DNA of 64,000 nt from Amycolatopsis circi (GTDB lineage: Bacteria > Actinomycetota > Actinomycetes > Mycobacteriales > Pseudonocardiaceae), in NCBI RefSeq assembly GCF_003385235.1, contig NZ_PQIA01000027.1, forward strand, positions 16,624-80,623. Reading direction: 5' to 3'. The position numbers were made by a program, and so were the translations under genes. The notes beneath the pieces are model-generated. The model searched no databases, was not told the DNA's origin, and saw nothing but the letters and a program-made list of their open reading frames with translations. Below are positions 17,939 through 25,821 of this stretch, in pieces (the first letter of the stretch is position 1; the number at the start of each line of letters is the position of its first letter).

Positions 17939-18667
17939 GTGAACCGTGAACGACTTTCCGCACTCGCCCACGCCCGGCACCCCATCGCGTCCCCGATCAG
18001 CGACGACGAGGTCCAGCGCCTGCTAGACCGCAGCATCCCGCGCGAGGACGCCGTTGTGCTGGACCTCGGCTGCGGCGGCGCCGAATGGCTCATCCGAGCC
18101 CTCGCCGCGTACCCGAAACTCCGCGCCGTCGGCGTCGACACCTCGGAATTCGCCCTCTCCCGCGCCCGCGCCGCCGCAACCGAGCGAGGCGTCGCCGACC
18201 GCCTGACGCTGCACCAGCAGCCCGCCGCCGAATTCCCCGCCGCAGCCGAATTCGACACCGTCCTGTGCATCGGCTCGACCCACGCCTTCGGCGGCCTCCC
18301 CGCGACCCTCGACACCGCCCGAGCCCACGTCCGCCCCGGCGGCCGCGCCCTGATCGGCGACGCCTACTGGGAATCCGAGCCGACCCCCGCCGCCGTCGAG
18401 ATCTTCGGCGACCTGCCAGACCTGCCCGAACTCCTCGACCAGGTGGCTTCCGCCGGCTGGACGCCGACTCACGGCCACACCAGCACCCGCGGCGAACTGG
18501 ACGCCTACGAATGGTCGTGGACCGGCAGCGTCACCGAATGGGCCCTGGACCACCCGGAAGACCCCGACCAGACCGAAGCCCTCGCCGCCGCGGCCACCCA
18601 CCGTGACGAGTGGCTCCGGGATTACCGGCATTCGTTCGGCTTCGCCTGCGTCGTGCTGCGCGCTTGA
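17939..18667 (+). CDS. class I SAM-dependent methyltransferase
   Basis: A 242-residue Rossmann-fold methyltransferase. Motif I is VLDLGCGGAEWLIRAL (about residues 40-55), followed by GVDTSEFALSRARAA as the acidic ribose-binding strand and LCIGSTHAFG as motif II. The start is a GTG 42 bp after the TetR gene, without a clear ribosome site. No neighbouring gene indicates a substrate; I infer a small-molecule methyltransferase. Confidence 0.82.
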   Translation: MNRERLSALAHARHPIASPISDDEVQRLLDRSIPREDAVVLDLGCGGAEWLIRALAAYPKLRAVGVDTSEFALSRARAAATERGVADRLTLHQQPAAEFPAAAEFDTVLCIGSTHAFGGLPATLDTARAHVRPGGRALIGDAYWESEPTPAAVEIFGDLPDLPELLDQVASAGWTPTHGHTSTRGELDAYEWSWTGSVTEWALDHPEDPDQTEALAAAATHRDEWLRDYRHSFGFACVVLRA

Positions 18668-18725
18668 CAAAACTTCTTGTCAATGCGACGTTCGGACCTG
18701 ACCCCAACCCGCGAAAGGCAGCCCG

Positions 18726-19121
18726 ATGACCGACCTCGTGCCGTTCCTGATGTTCCAGAAGCGCGACGCCGCCGAGGCGATGGCCTTCTACACCTCGCTG
18801 TTCCCCGGCGACTCCGTGCTGTCCGAAGAGCGCTACGGCGCCGACGGCCCCGGCCCGGAGGGAACGATCGTGATGGCCGAGTTCACCGTCGCCGGGCAGC
18901 GGGTGCGGTGCAGCGACAGCTTCGTCCAGCACGCCTTCGACTTCACGCCGTCGACCTCGCTGTTCGTCACCGTCGACTCGGCCGGCGAACTCAAGCGGAT
19001 CTACGAAGCCCTCGGCGAGGGCGGCGGAACGCTGATGCCGCTCGACGACTACGGCTTCGGCCCGTTCGCGTGGGTGAATGACCGGTGGGGCGTGTCGTGG
19101 CAGTTGAGCGCCAAGGGCTGA
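18726..19121 (+). CDS. VOC-family protein (PhnB / 3-demethylubiquinone methyltransferase-like fold)
   Basis: A 131-residue glyoxalase/VOC-superfamily protein. The beginning (LVPFLMFQKRDAAEAMAFYTSLFP) and end (GPFAWVNDRWGVSWQLS) match the PhnB-like group often annotated as 3-demethylubiquinone-9 3-methyltransferase domain. The real role of such proteins in actinomycetes is mostly unknown. The start ATG follows CGAAAGGCAG. It stands alone. Confidence 0.85.
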   Translation: MTDLVPFLMFQKRDAAEAMAFYTSLFPGDSVLSEERYGADGPGPEGTIVMAEFTVAGQRVRCSDSFVQHAFDFTPSTSLFVTVDSAGELKRIYEALGEGGGTLMPLDDYGFGPFAWVNDRWGVSWQLSAKG

Positions 19122-19694
19122 GGCGCTGATGGAGGGCTCGCGTATCCGCCTTTCGCGGGTATGCGGGCATATTCACGTCGCCGGAAGGGGACTGCGCGAT
19201 GGAGAAGTGAGCCAGGCACCGTCGCCAGTGAACTCGTTCGTCGCTTGTTCGCGGACGCGCGGGTCGTGGTCGTCGGCGGCGGTCCCGACGGCAAGCTAGG
19301 CGCGGAGCGAGCCAGCAAGATCCCCGTACGGTTTCTTTTTGCGATCGCTAATCACCGCGGATCCGCAGCTCGAGAGCAATTCCCGGCACTATTGACTCAC
19401 CGACAGATACCGCGAAAAGGAATACCGACCGGTTAGCCACGGACGGGTTAAGCGCGGCTATTCGGGCACCGCTATGGTGGGCATTGGGAGGTTGGCAATC
19501 AGCCTGAGGGGGGCCGATACCGCATCCCGGGGCCAGCCCGTTCTACCTGCAGTAGTCCGCCGAGGCGGCGCTGTTCAGGGCGAACGGCTGGCCCTTTGCC
19601 GCAGTGCGGAATCAAGAGCCGCTCCGGTCCGGGAAGCACGGTTTCCGATACGAAAACCCCGGCTGTGGAGAATCGCGGTAGCGGAATTCGCGCC
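19122..19694. other. 573-bp stretch without a supported gene
   Basis: The region has patches of lower GC (for example around 19330-19350) than its surroundings. The few open frames here (such as one at 19161-19436 on the plus strand) lack ribosome sites, GC-rich third positions and recognisable domains. I see no RNA gene, repeat or convincing terminator. Confidence 0.5.
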
Positions 19695-20411
19695 TTAGGC
19701 GGCGCGGTTCCGGTACAGCCACCACACATCCCGACCGAAAGACCAGCTCAGCGCCGCCACCGCAACCCCGGCCAGAACCACCGGGGCGAGTCCTGCCGCT
19801 GCGGCGGTCAGGGCGATTCCCTGCAAAGCCGCCACCGCCTTCCGGGCCCGGCTGGGGCGCAGCGGTGCCCGGAGCCACAGCCACAGCCGGGCCGCGCCCA
19901 CGAAGGCGTAGCGCATCAGGCCGATTGCCAGCACCCACGGGCCGGCCGTCGTGGCGACCAGGACGCTCAGCACCAGGATCAGGAACGCGTCCGCTTCCAT
20001 GTCGAAACGGGCCCCCAGCGCCGACACGGTGCCGGTGCGGCGCGCGACGTAGCCGTCGAGTGCGTCCAGGGCCAGGGCGACCGCTGCGATCGGGACGATC
20101 AAGGCCAGCGGCGGGTGCCCGTCCAGGCGGTCGGCCACCAAGGCGGTCACGGTGCCGATCAGGGCCGCTCGGGCGAGGGTCACCTGGTCGGCGGGGCCCA
20201 GCCGGTAGACCCGGATCCGCCAGGCGCCCTGGGTGAGCAGCACCAGCAGGCCGAGCAGGTAGGCCACGCCGACTGCCCATCCGGCCAGGCCGAGGCCGGT
20301 CGTCACCGTCAGCAGGGTCAGCAACGCGAGCTGCGCCAGCAGCGCGGGGGCCTGCTGGACGACGGTTGAACCCAGCTCGGCCGGGGTTCGTGTACAGGTG
20401 GAGACAGCCAT
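19695..20411 (-). CDS. CDP-alcohol phosphatidyltransferase family membrane protein
   Basis: A 238-residue integral membrane protein with the full CDP-alcohol phosphotransferase signature: DALDGYVAR, eight residues, then GARFDMEAD, giving D-x2-D-G-x2-A-R-x8-G-x3-D-x3-D near residues 115-140. Such enzymes join a CDP-linked alcohol to a second alcohol at the membrane, making phospholipids or related phosphodiesters. About six hydrophobic segments are visible. The ATG at 20411 is preferred; a TTG at 20432 is in frame. It is divergent from the dehydrogenase-pterin-methyltransferase operon and probably belongs to that locus. Confidence 0.88.
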   Translation of the reverse strand: MAVSTCTRTPAELGSTVVQQAPALLAQLALLTLLTVTTGLGLAGWAVGVAYLLGLLVLLTQGAWRIRVYRLGPADQVTLARAALIGTVTALVADRLDGHPPLALIVPIAAVALALDALDGYVARRTGTVSALGARFDMEADAFLILVLSVLVATTAGPWVLAIGLMRYAFVGAARLWLWLRAPLRPSRARKAVAALQGIALTAAAAGLAPVVLAGVAVAALSWSFGRDVWWLYRNRAA

Positions 20412-20444
20412 TTCTCCTCGATCCGGCAGCAACGGAGGACAACC

Positions 20445-21419
20445 TTGACACGGGCGGCGCAGGCCTTCTGGTTCACTTCGGCCGCGGGCGGGGAGATCCG
20501 ATCGGCCGAACTGGCTGCTCCGCGAGCCGACGAAGTGCTGGTCCGAACGCGATTTTCGGCGTTGAGCCGCGGCACGGAAAGTCTCGTGCTGCGCGGCGGC
20601 GTGCCCGAGAGCCAGCAGGACATCATGCGCGCGCCGTATCAGGAGGGCGACTTTCCGTGGCCGGTCAAGTACGGCTACCTGAACGTCGGCGAAGTCCTAT
20701 CTGGACCGCCGGAGCTGACCGGTCGCCAGGTGTTCTGCCTGTATCCGCATCAGACTGAGTACGTCGTGCCCGCGTCGGCGGTCACGGTGGTGCCGGACGA
20801 CGTTCCTGCGGCGCGGGCAGTCCTCGCCGGGACCGTCGAGACCGCGGTGAACGCGCTCTGGGACGCGGCACCGCTGGTCGGCGACCGGATCGCGGTGGTC
20901 GGAGCGGGCATGGTCGGCTGCAGTGTCGCGCGGCTGCTGTCCCGGTTTCCCGGCGTGGACGTCCAGCTCGTCGACCCCGACCCGGACCGCGCGGAGGTCG
21001 CGGACGCGTTCAGCATCCGTTACGCCACCCCGGAAACCGCGACCGGCGACCTCGACCTCGTGGTGCACGCCAGCGCGACCGACGCCGGGCTCGCGCGCTC
21101 GCTGGAACTGCTCGGCCACGAGGGCACGGTCGTCGAGCTGAGCTGGTACGGCGACCGTCAGGTGTCGGTGCCGCTCGGCGAGAACTTCCATTCGCGGCGG
21201 CTCACCGTGCGCGGCAGCCAGGTCGGTACCGTGTCACCGGCTCGCGCGGCGCGGCGCGGTTACGGCGACCGGATGGCGCTGGCGTTGCGGCTGCTCGCGG
21301 ACCCGGCGTTCGACGTCCTGGTCACCAGCGAATCCGCCTTCGCCGAGCTGCCGGACGTCGCGGCGCGACTGGCGGACGGAACTTTGCGCGGACTGGCTCA
21401 CCGGATCACCTACCCGTAA
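20445..21419 (+). CDS. zinc-type alcohol dehydrogenase-like (MDR) oxidoreductase
   Basis: A 324-residue medium-chain dehydrogenase/reductase. The N-terminal GroES-like part includes [18 protein letters not shown], and the nucleotide fold starts at [17 protein letters not shown] (about 150-166). The cysteine and histidine ligands of catalytic zinc in classical alcohol dehydrogenases are not obvious, so it may be zinc-independent. It starts with TTG at 20445 behind GGAGG (20434-20438). It leads a three-gene operon with a 6-pyruvoyltetrahydropterin synthase-like gene and a methyltransferase gene. Confidence 0.85.
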   Translation: MTRAAQAFWFTSAAGGEIRSAELAAPRADEVLVRTRFSALSRGTESLVLRGGVPESQQDIMRAPYQEGDFPWPVKYGYLNVGEVLSGPPELTGRQVFCLYPHQTEYVVPASAVTVVPDDVPAARAVLAGTVETAVNALWDAAPLVGDRIAVVGAGMVGCSVARLLSRFPGVDVQLVDPDPDRAEVADAFSIRYATPETATGDLDLVVHASATDAGLARSLELLGHEGTVVELSWYGDRQVSVPLGENFHSRRLTVRGSQVGTVSPARAARRGYGDRMALALRLLADPAFDVLVTSESAFAELPDVAARLADGTLRGLAHRITYP

Positions 21420-21429
21420 GGAGAACGCG

Positions 21430-21828
21430 TTGTTCAGTGTCACCGTGCGCGATCACATCATGGTCGCCCACAGTTTCCGCGGCGAGGTTTTCGGCCCGGC
21501 GCAACGCTTGCACGGCGCGACCTTCGTGGTCGACGCGACGTTCCGGCGGTCCGAATTGGACTCGGACAACATCGTCGTCGACATCGGGCTCGCCACCCAG
21601 CAGCTCGGCGCGGTGCTCGCCGACCTGAACTACCGGAACCTCGACGACGAAGCCGATTTCGCCGGGATCAACACGTCGACGGAGTACCTCGCCAAGGTGA
21701 TCGCCGACCGGCTCGCGGGCCGCATTCACGCCGGGGAACTCGGCGAGAACGCTCGAGGGCTGGCGCAGATTTCGGTTACCCTGCACGAATCCCACGCCGC
21801 TTCGGCCGGATACGAGCGTTCCTTGTGA
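21430..21828 (+). CDS. 6-pyruvoyltetrahydropterin synthase / QueD-like protein
   Basis: A 132-residue protein of the PTPS/QueD T-fold family. The first zinc ligand lies in IMVAHSF and the second pair is represented by RLHGATF (normally LHGHxY), so one of the three classical zinc histidines is replaced by alanine. A conserved C-terminal HESH (VTLHESHAA) corresponds to the substrate-binding/catalytic region. It starts with TTG after AAGGAGAA, 10 bp behind the dehydrogenase gene, and overlaps the next gene by GTGA. With no queuosine genes in view, it more likely acts in an undescribed pterin-related or sugar-nucleotide pathway. Confidence 0.78.
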   Translation: MFSVTVRDHIMVAHSFRGEVFGPAQRLHGATFVVDATFRRSELDSDNIVVDIGLATQQLGAVLADLNYRNLDDEADFAGINTSTEYLAKVIADRLAGRIHAGELGENARGLAQISVTLHESHAASAGYERSL

Positions 21829-22562
21829 CCACAGTGGACTCTTCCGGTTACGCGCCGGAATGGCTGCAACTCAGAGAGCCAGCCGATACCGCGGCCCGGG
21901 CGGCCGATCTGGTTGCCTTGCTGCCGCCCAGTCCGGCGGTCATCCGGGATCTCGGCTGCGGCACCGGCGCGATGGGACGCTGGCTGGGCGGTCGCCTCCC
22001 GAAGCCGCAGCGGTGGATCCTGCACGACCAGGACCCGCGATTGCTGGAGATCGCCGCGCGCAGCCTTCCGCCGGGGATCAGCGTCGAGACGGAACAAGCC
22101 GATGTGACCCGGCTGGATATCAACGGCACTTCTTTGGTCACGGCTTCGGCGTTGCTGGATCTTCTTACCCAGGAGGAGATCCAGCGACTAGTGAAGTCCT
22201 GTGTAGACGCCCGATGTCCGGCTTTGCTCACCTTGTCCGTGACCGGATCAGCTCAGATCGGCCCTGCGGACGCGGGAGATGAAGCCCTCAACGCCGCCTT
22301 CAACGACCACCAGCGGCGAGACGGAAAGCTAGGTCCGGAAGCCGTCGCGTTCACCGCGGCAGAGTTCCAGCGGCACGGCTGGACAGTCCACACCAGACCG
22401 TCACCGTGGCGGCTCGGCCCAGAACATCGCGAACTCATCGACACCTGGTATCGCGGATTCGTTGCCGCAGCACGAGAACAAGACCCGTCCTTGGCAGTGC
22501 CTCAGGACCGGAAGATCACCGAAGTCACCGTGCACCACCAGGATTTACTCGCTCTCCCCTGA
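21825..22562 (+). CDS. class I SAM-dependent methyltransferase
   Basis: A 245-residue methyltransferase. Motif [18 protein letters not shown] is followed by [19 protein letters not shown] and a motif containing [12 protein letters not shown]. The GTG start overlaps the stop of the pterin-synthase-like gene by 4 bp, showing coupled translation and suggesting that both act on the same product. Its 3' end runs 18 bp into the convergent polymerase gene. Confidence 0.85.
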   Translation: MTTVDSSGYAPEWLQLREPADTAARAADLVALLPPSPAVIRDLGCGTGAMGRWLGGRLPKPQRWILHDQDPRLLEIAARSLPPGISVETEQADVTRLDINGTSLVTASALLDLLTQEEIQRLVKSCVDARCPALLTLSVTGSAQIGPADAGDEALNAAFNDHQRRDGKLGPEAVAFTAAEFQRHGWTVHTRPSPWRLGPEHRELIDTWYRGFVAAAREQDPSLAVPQDRKITEVTVHHQDLLALP

Positions 22563-23510
22563 CTCCCGTCGCGCCCGGGCCCGGCGTTTGCCCTCGTGCA
22601 TCGCCGCGACCCGGGCGACCGGGATCGTATGCCCCTCGGCCACCAGATCCGCCGGAAGTTCCTGCGGCTCCGGCAATTCCTCCGCCCACGGATCAGCGCT
22701 GCCCAGCAGCTCCACCGCGGTCTTCACCGTGAAATCCGCCGTTTTGACTTTGTCCGCGTCCGCCCAGCGCACCGGGAACGACACCGGCGCGCCCGGCCGG
22801 ATCCGCGGGCTGTAAACGGCCGCAACCGTGGCCCCGCCCGCGCGGGTCGAATCGAGAAACACCTTGCCGTGCCGGTCTTCCCGGATGAACGCCGTGGTCG
22901 CCAGCTGCGGATCGATCCGCTCCGCCCGCGCGCCGACCGCCCGGGTCGCCGCCGCGACGTCCTCAAAGGACAGACCGGGAACCAGCGGCACGAAGACGTG
23001 CACGCCCTTGGACCCGCTGGTCTTCAACGCACCGGCGAGCCCGACGTCCGCCAGTGCCTGCCGCACCAACCGAGCCGCTGCCACCGCGACGCTGAAGTCC
23101 GCGCCCTCCGGCGGATCGAGGTCCATGATCAGATCGGTCTGGCCGACCGGCTCCACCCGGGTCAGCGCGGGATGCAGTTCGACCGCGCGCTGATTGCCGA
23201 ACCACAGCAGCGTCCGGCGGTCGTTGCACAGGCCGTAGGTGACTGTCCGTTGTGAACTCTCCGCCCACAGTTTCGCCCGCGGCACCCACTCCGGCGTGTA
23301 CTTCGGCAGGTTCTTCTGCATGAACGCGTCCTGCCCGCGCAGCACCCGCATCACCGACAGCGGACGGTCGCGCAGCACCGGCAGCAACCGGTCCGAAACG
23401 GCGTCGAAGTAGTCGACGAGGTCGCGCTTCGTCACCCCGGCGTCGACGAACAGCTCCTGGTCAAGGTTCGTCAGGGAGACCCCTTCGCGCACCTCATCCG
23501 CTTTGCTCAT
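22545..23510 (-). CDS. LigD-type primase-polymerase (NHEJ polymerase domain protein)
   Basis: A 321-residue stand-alone LigD polymerase domain (archaeo-eukaryotic primase superfamily). Recognisable features are LPVLRDRPLSVMRVLRGQDAFMQKNLP near the N-terminus, the catalytic metal site MDLDPPEG, the SGSKGVHVFVPLVPG strand, and a later Asp in VFLDSTRAG. Such proteins fill in or add nucleotides at breaks joined by Ku and a ligase. The ATG at 23510 follows GGAGGCAGC on the minus strand. No ku or ligase gene is present in the window. The 3' end overlaps the convergent methyltransferase gene. Confidence 0.9.
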   Translation of the reverse strand: MSKADEVREGVSLTNLDQELFVDAGVTKRDLVDYFDAVSDRLLPVLRDRPLSVMRVLRGQDAFMQKNLPKYTPEWVPRAKLWAESSQRTVTYGLCNDRRTLLWFGNQRAVELHPALTRVEPVGQTDLIMDLDPPEGADFSVAVAAARLVRQALADVGLAGALKTSGSKGVHVFVPLVPGLSFEDVAAATRAVGARAERIDPQLATTAFIREDRHGKVFLDSTRAGGATVAAVYSPRIRPGAPVSFPVRWADADKVKTADFTVKTAVELLGSADPWAEELPEPQELPADLVAEGHTIPVARVAAMHEGKRRARARRESGESE

Positions 23511-23588
23511 GCTGCCTCCGCGGCAGGGATTACGTCGGCAGTGGCCATACCGCCAACCCTTGCCCACCACCGGAGCCCGGTCAACCGC

Positions 23589-24368
23589 TTAGACGAGCGG
23601 TTTTCCCTTCCGCAACCGCCGCCGGAAGTCCGTGAGGCACGCGTCGTAGGGGAAACGCCGGACGCGCGACGGAAGCCGTTCGACCGTTCGGCCGATCCCG
23701 CGCATCAGCCGATCGAACCGGCGCTGGTCCGCGGCCGACCACGGCAGCCGCATCTGCTCGCGGAACACCTCCGGCAGGAACCCGGTCGTGACGAACCGAT
23801 GGAACCGTCCGAAGAGGAACGACAACGGCAGCGGCAGGAATTCCAGATTCGCGATGGCGGTGAGGTATTCGCGGAGCCGGTCGTCGATGTCCACTCGGGC
23901 CAGTCCGTCCGCCCAATACGCGGCGAAGTCGTCCGGCCAGTCTTCGGGACGCACTTGCAGCGTCGTGCCCAGCACCGCGGCCTCTGCGTACCACGATTCC
24001 GGCGCGGGCCGACCGAGAAACGCGCGGTGCGCGTCCTCGATGCCATGGCACAGGCAGGCAGCGACCCACAGCTGCAGCTCCCGGTCGAACGCCCGATACT
24101 GCACCGGACTCGCCTCAGTCGAAACCACCTGCGAGTGCACGGCATTCACCGCTCGCCGGTACGCCGCCCGGTCAGCGTCCGTGCCCAGCACGGCGACCGC
24201 GAGGTAGGTGACGGTCGTGCGCGTGCGTTTCAAGGGATGATTGAAGAGATTCCCCGAATCGACGCGGCTTTCCAGCACGCCGTACCCGACTTCGGGCCGG
24301 CCCAGTTGCATGATCACGTTCGCGCCGCCCGCGAGCAGGCTGACGCCTAGCATGCCGTCCTGGAGCAT
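23589..24368 (-). CDS. MpaB-like / DUF2236 oxygenase-family protein
   Basis: A 259-residue protein of the DUF2236 (MpaB/latex-clearing-protein-like) family. Visible features are the start region GVSLLAGGANVIMQLGRPEVGYGV, RTRTTVTYLAVAVLGTDAD and VHSQV, where the family places heme/iron-contact histidines, and the second helix pair LWVAACLCHGIEDAHRAFLG. Members bind heme b and some are oxygenases. It lies directly downstream of the cytochrome P450 gene on the same strand and could be part of the peptide-modifying cluster. The start is uncertain: a TTG at 24404 is also in frame, but it sits within an inverted repeat. Confidence 0.75.
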   Translation of the reverse strand: MLQDGMLGVSLLAGGANVIMQLGRPEVGYGVLESRVDSGNLFNHPLKRTRTTVTYLAVAVLGTDADRAAYRRAVNAVHSQVVSTEASPVQYRAFDRELQLWVAACLCHGIEDAHRAFLGRPAPESWYAEAAVLGTTLQVRPEDWPDDFAAYWADGLARVDIDDRLREYLTAIANLEFLPLPLSFLFGRFHRFVTTGFLPEVFREQMRLPWSAADQRRFDRLMRGIGRTVERLPSRVRRFPYDACLTDFRRRLRKGKPLV

Positions 24369-24389
24369 CCGTCTAGGGGAACGCCTCCG

Positions 24390-24404
24390 TTGACACCTTG
24401 TCAA
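24390..24404. promoter_or_regulatory. inverted repeat TTGACA-CCT-TGTCAA between P450 and MpaB genes
   Basis: An exact 6-3-6 inverted repeat in the short gap between the P450 stop (24411) and the probable MpaB start. It may be an operator for separate control of the MpaB-like gene. No regulator can be assigned to it. Confidence 0.4.
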
Positions 24405-24410
24405 GAGCCG

Positions 24411-25454
24411 TCAGGCACGTACGACCCGCACGTCCGACACCTCCATCAGCCCGTCCAGGTGCACCCGCGCCCGCGTCTGCGCCGGATCGACGACGAGTCC
24501 GTCGCGCCGGGCGAGGTCGAGGACGCGTTCCGCCAGCGGCAGCACCATGTGCCGTCCCCAGCAGCGTTCGTTGCTGTGCCCGAACGGGAGGTAGCCGGGG
24601 TGTGTGTCCGGGTCCAGCGAGGCCCAGCGGCTCGGCCGGAACTCGTCGGGTGCGTCCCACAGTTCGGGGTCGCGGTGGCTGAGCAGCGGCAGCAGCAGGA
24701 CGTCGTCGCCCGGGCCGATCCGGGCGTCCACCTCGGCGAACTCCGGCGAACGCACGCGCAGGATGTTCCACGACGGCGGCAGCAGGCGCAGTGCCTCGTT
24801 GAGCACGTACTCGGCCGGCACGTCGTCGTCCAGCGGCGAGCTGAGCCACAAGGCGTTCGTGACCAGCGCGGCGACGGTGAAGCAGATCGGCCCGGCCACG
24901 CGCCGGTAGAGGTACATCGCGAAGCGGCGTTCCTCGAAGGTGTCCGCTTCCAGCACCATCCGCGCCAACGCGGACAGCGCGACCTCGGGCGCGGGCCGTC
25001 CCCAGAGCGCGGCGCCGGTGGCGACCGCGGCCCAGGTGATCTTCGGCGTCAGCTCCAGCCGACGGTCGACCAGGACCCGGAACCGGCGCTGTTCGCGGCC
25101 GAAGACCAGGTCACGCAGGTAGTTGTGCGGCGCGGCGGGCCAGGTTCCGGCGAGGTCGGCTTCGCCGAGCGGTTTCTTGAGCGCGGCCCGCACGTCCGCG
25201 CCGACCGACCGCATCAGCGCGGACGATTCCGGCCGCGTGACGACCCGGCCGCGCACGGGCTTGAACGTCGGCCGTTCCTCGGCGTTCGGCGGACGGCTGC
25301 GCAGCAACGCGTCCATCAACTCAGCTCCGGCAACGCCGACCGTGTCCGGTTCCAGCCGAAAGAAGGATTTCCCCCGATAACGGTCGAACAGTTCTTGAAT
25401 CCGCGGCGCGAATACGACCTGCCGCACTTTGTTCCGTTCAGCGGGAATAGTCAC
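24411..25454 (-). CDS. cytochrome P450, probable atropopeptide-type RiPP maturase
   Basis: A 347-residue cytochrome P450, shorter than the usual 400. The K-helix ExxR motif is EALR (220-223) and the heme loop is FGHSNERCWG with Cys298. The expected I-helix oxygen-activation motif (A/G)Gx(D/E)T is absent; the region reads FTVAALVTNAL. The GTG at 25454 follows AGGAG eight bases upstream; the open frame runs further but through the intergenic stem-loop. It is encoded 78 bp downstream of a 25-codon peptide gene rich in Trp/Tyr, the arrangement of tryptorubin-type clusters in which one P450 builds the aromatic crosslinks. Function is inferred from this context. Confidence 0.85.
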   Translation of the reverse strand: MTIPAERNKVRQVVFAPRIQELFDRYRGKSFFRLEPDTVGVAGAELMDALLRSRPPNAEERPTFKPVRGRVVTRPESSALMRSVGADVRAALKKPLGEADLAGTWPAAPHNYLRDLVFGREQRRFRVLVDRRLELTPKITWAAVATGAALWGRPAPEVALSALARMVLEADTFEERRFAMYLYRRVAGPICFTVAALVTNALWLSSPLDDDVPAEYVLNEALRLLPPSWNILRVRSPEFAEVDARIGPGDDVLLLPLLSHRDPELWDAPDEFRPSRWASLDPDTHPGYLPFGHSNERCWGRHMVLPLAERVLDLARRDGLVVDPAQTRARVHLDGLMEVSDVRVVRA

Positions 25455-25483
25455 CGAAGAAACTCCTCGCGAGCGGCAGCGCC

Positions 25484-25512
25484 GGCCGGTTCCGGGAATT
25501 CCGGAACCGGCC
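25484..25512. promoter_or_regulatory. stem-loop between precursor peptide gene and P450 gene
   Basis: GGCCGGTTCCGG, a 5-base loop GAATT, and CCGGAACCGGCC form a perfect 12-bp stem. Lying between a short peptide gene and its modifying enzyme, it probably attenuates transcription or protects the upstream RNA so that precursor exceeds enzyme. Its centre contains CGGGAATTCCGG, which recurs exactly at 25752-25763. Confidence 0.65.
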
Positions 25513-25532
25513 AGCACTGACCTGATGGACCG

Positions 25533-25610
25533 TCAGATCCAGCCGTACCAGGCGTAAGACTTCAGGCTCTTGCTCGGGAGGGCCTTGCGCACGAGACGAA
25601 CAAGCTTCAC
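25533..25610 (-). CDS. 25-residue precursor peptide of an atropopeptide/tryptorubin-like RiPP
   Basis: A GTG-started 25-codon gene on the minus strand, preceded by GGAGG seven bases upstream (25618-25622). The product has a basic, amphipathic leader (MKLVRLVRKALPSKSL) and ends in KSYAWYGWI. The C-terminal AWYGWI closely parallels the tryptorubin A core AWYIWY (A, W, Y and W in the same places, glycine for isoleucine, isoleucine for the last tyrosine). A P450 gene follows after a stem-loop. Known atropopeptides are made from such short precursors by one P450 that links Trp and Tyr side chains, after which the leader is removed. No peptidase gene is seen nearby. The exact crosslinks are unknown. 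Confidence 0.8.
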   Translation of the reverse strand: MKLVRLVRKALPSKSLKSYAWYGWI

Positions 25611-25670
25611 GGAAATGCCTCCGTCTTCTCGGAAACTTCGACCGCACTCGCGGCCGATGCCGACAGTACG

Positions 25671-25690
25671 GCGAATTCCCGGGAATTCGC
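25671..25690. promoter_or_regulatory. 20-bp perfect palindrome upstream of the precursor gene
   Basis: GCGAATTCCC-GGGAATTCGC is an exact 20-bp palindrome 61 bp before the peptide gene start. Together with the related GGGAATTC elements at 25752-25773 it forms a likely operator region for the RiPP operon. Confidence 0.5.
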
Positions 25691-25751
25691 GGCAAGACAA
25701 CCTGAACGGCCCACTCGGCCGGTTCTGTTCGGGAGCGCCGGGTCGTCGGTT

Positions 25752-25773
25752 CGGGAATTCCGGTCCGAATTCC
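25752..25773. promoter_or_regulatory. GGGAATTCC-type repeated element
   Basis: CGGGAATTCCGG (25752-25763) followed by GAATTCC (25767-25773). The 12-mer is identical to the heart of the precursor-P450 stem-loop at 25493-25504. It may be a binding site for the regulator of the peptide cluster. Confidence 0.4.
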
Positions 25774-25821
25774 TTGGCGAATCCGAGACGGCGTGGGTAT
25801 CCTTCGCCGCCCGCGGACGAG

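Noticed and set aside
19161..19436. 91-codon plus-strand frame in the gene-free stretch
   Set aside because: No ribosome site, no domain and no codon bias typical of this genome.
25752..25773. EcoRI-like GAATTC cluster as evidence of cloning artefact
   Set aside because: The surrounding sequence continues naturally and the palindromes extend well beyond GAATTC; no vector sequence is present.
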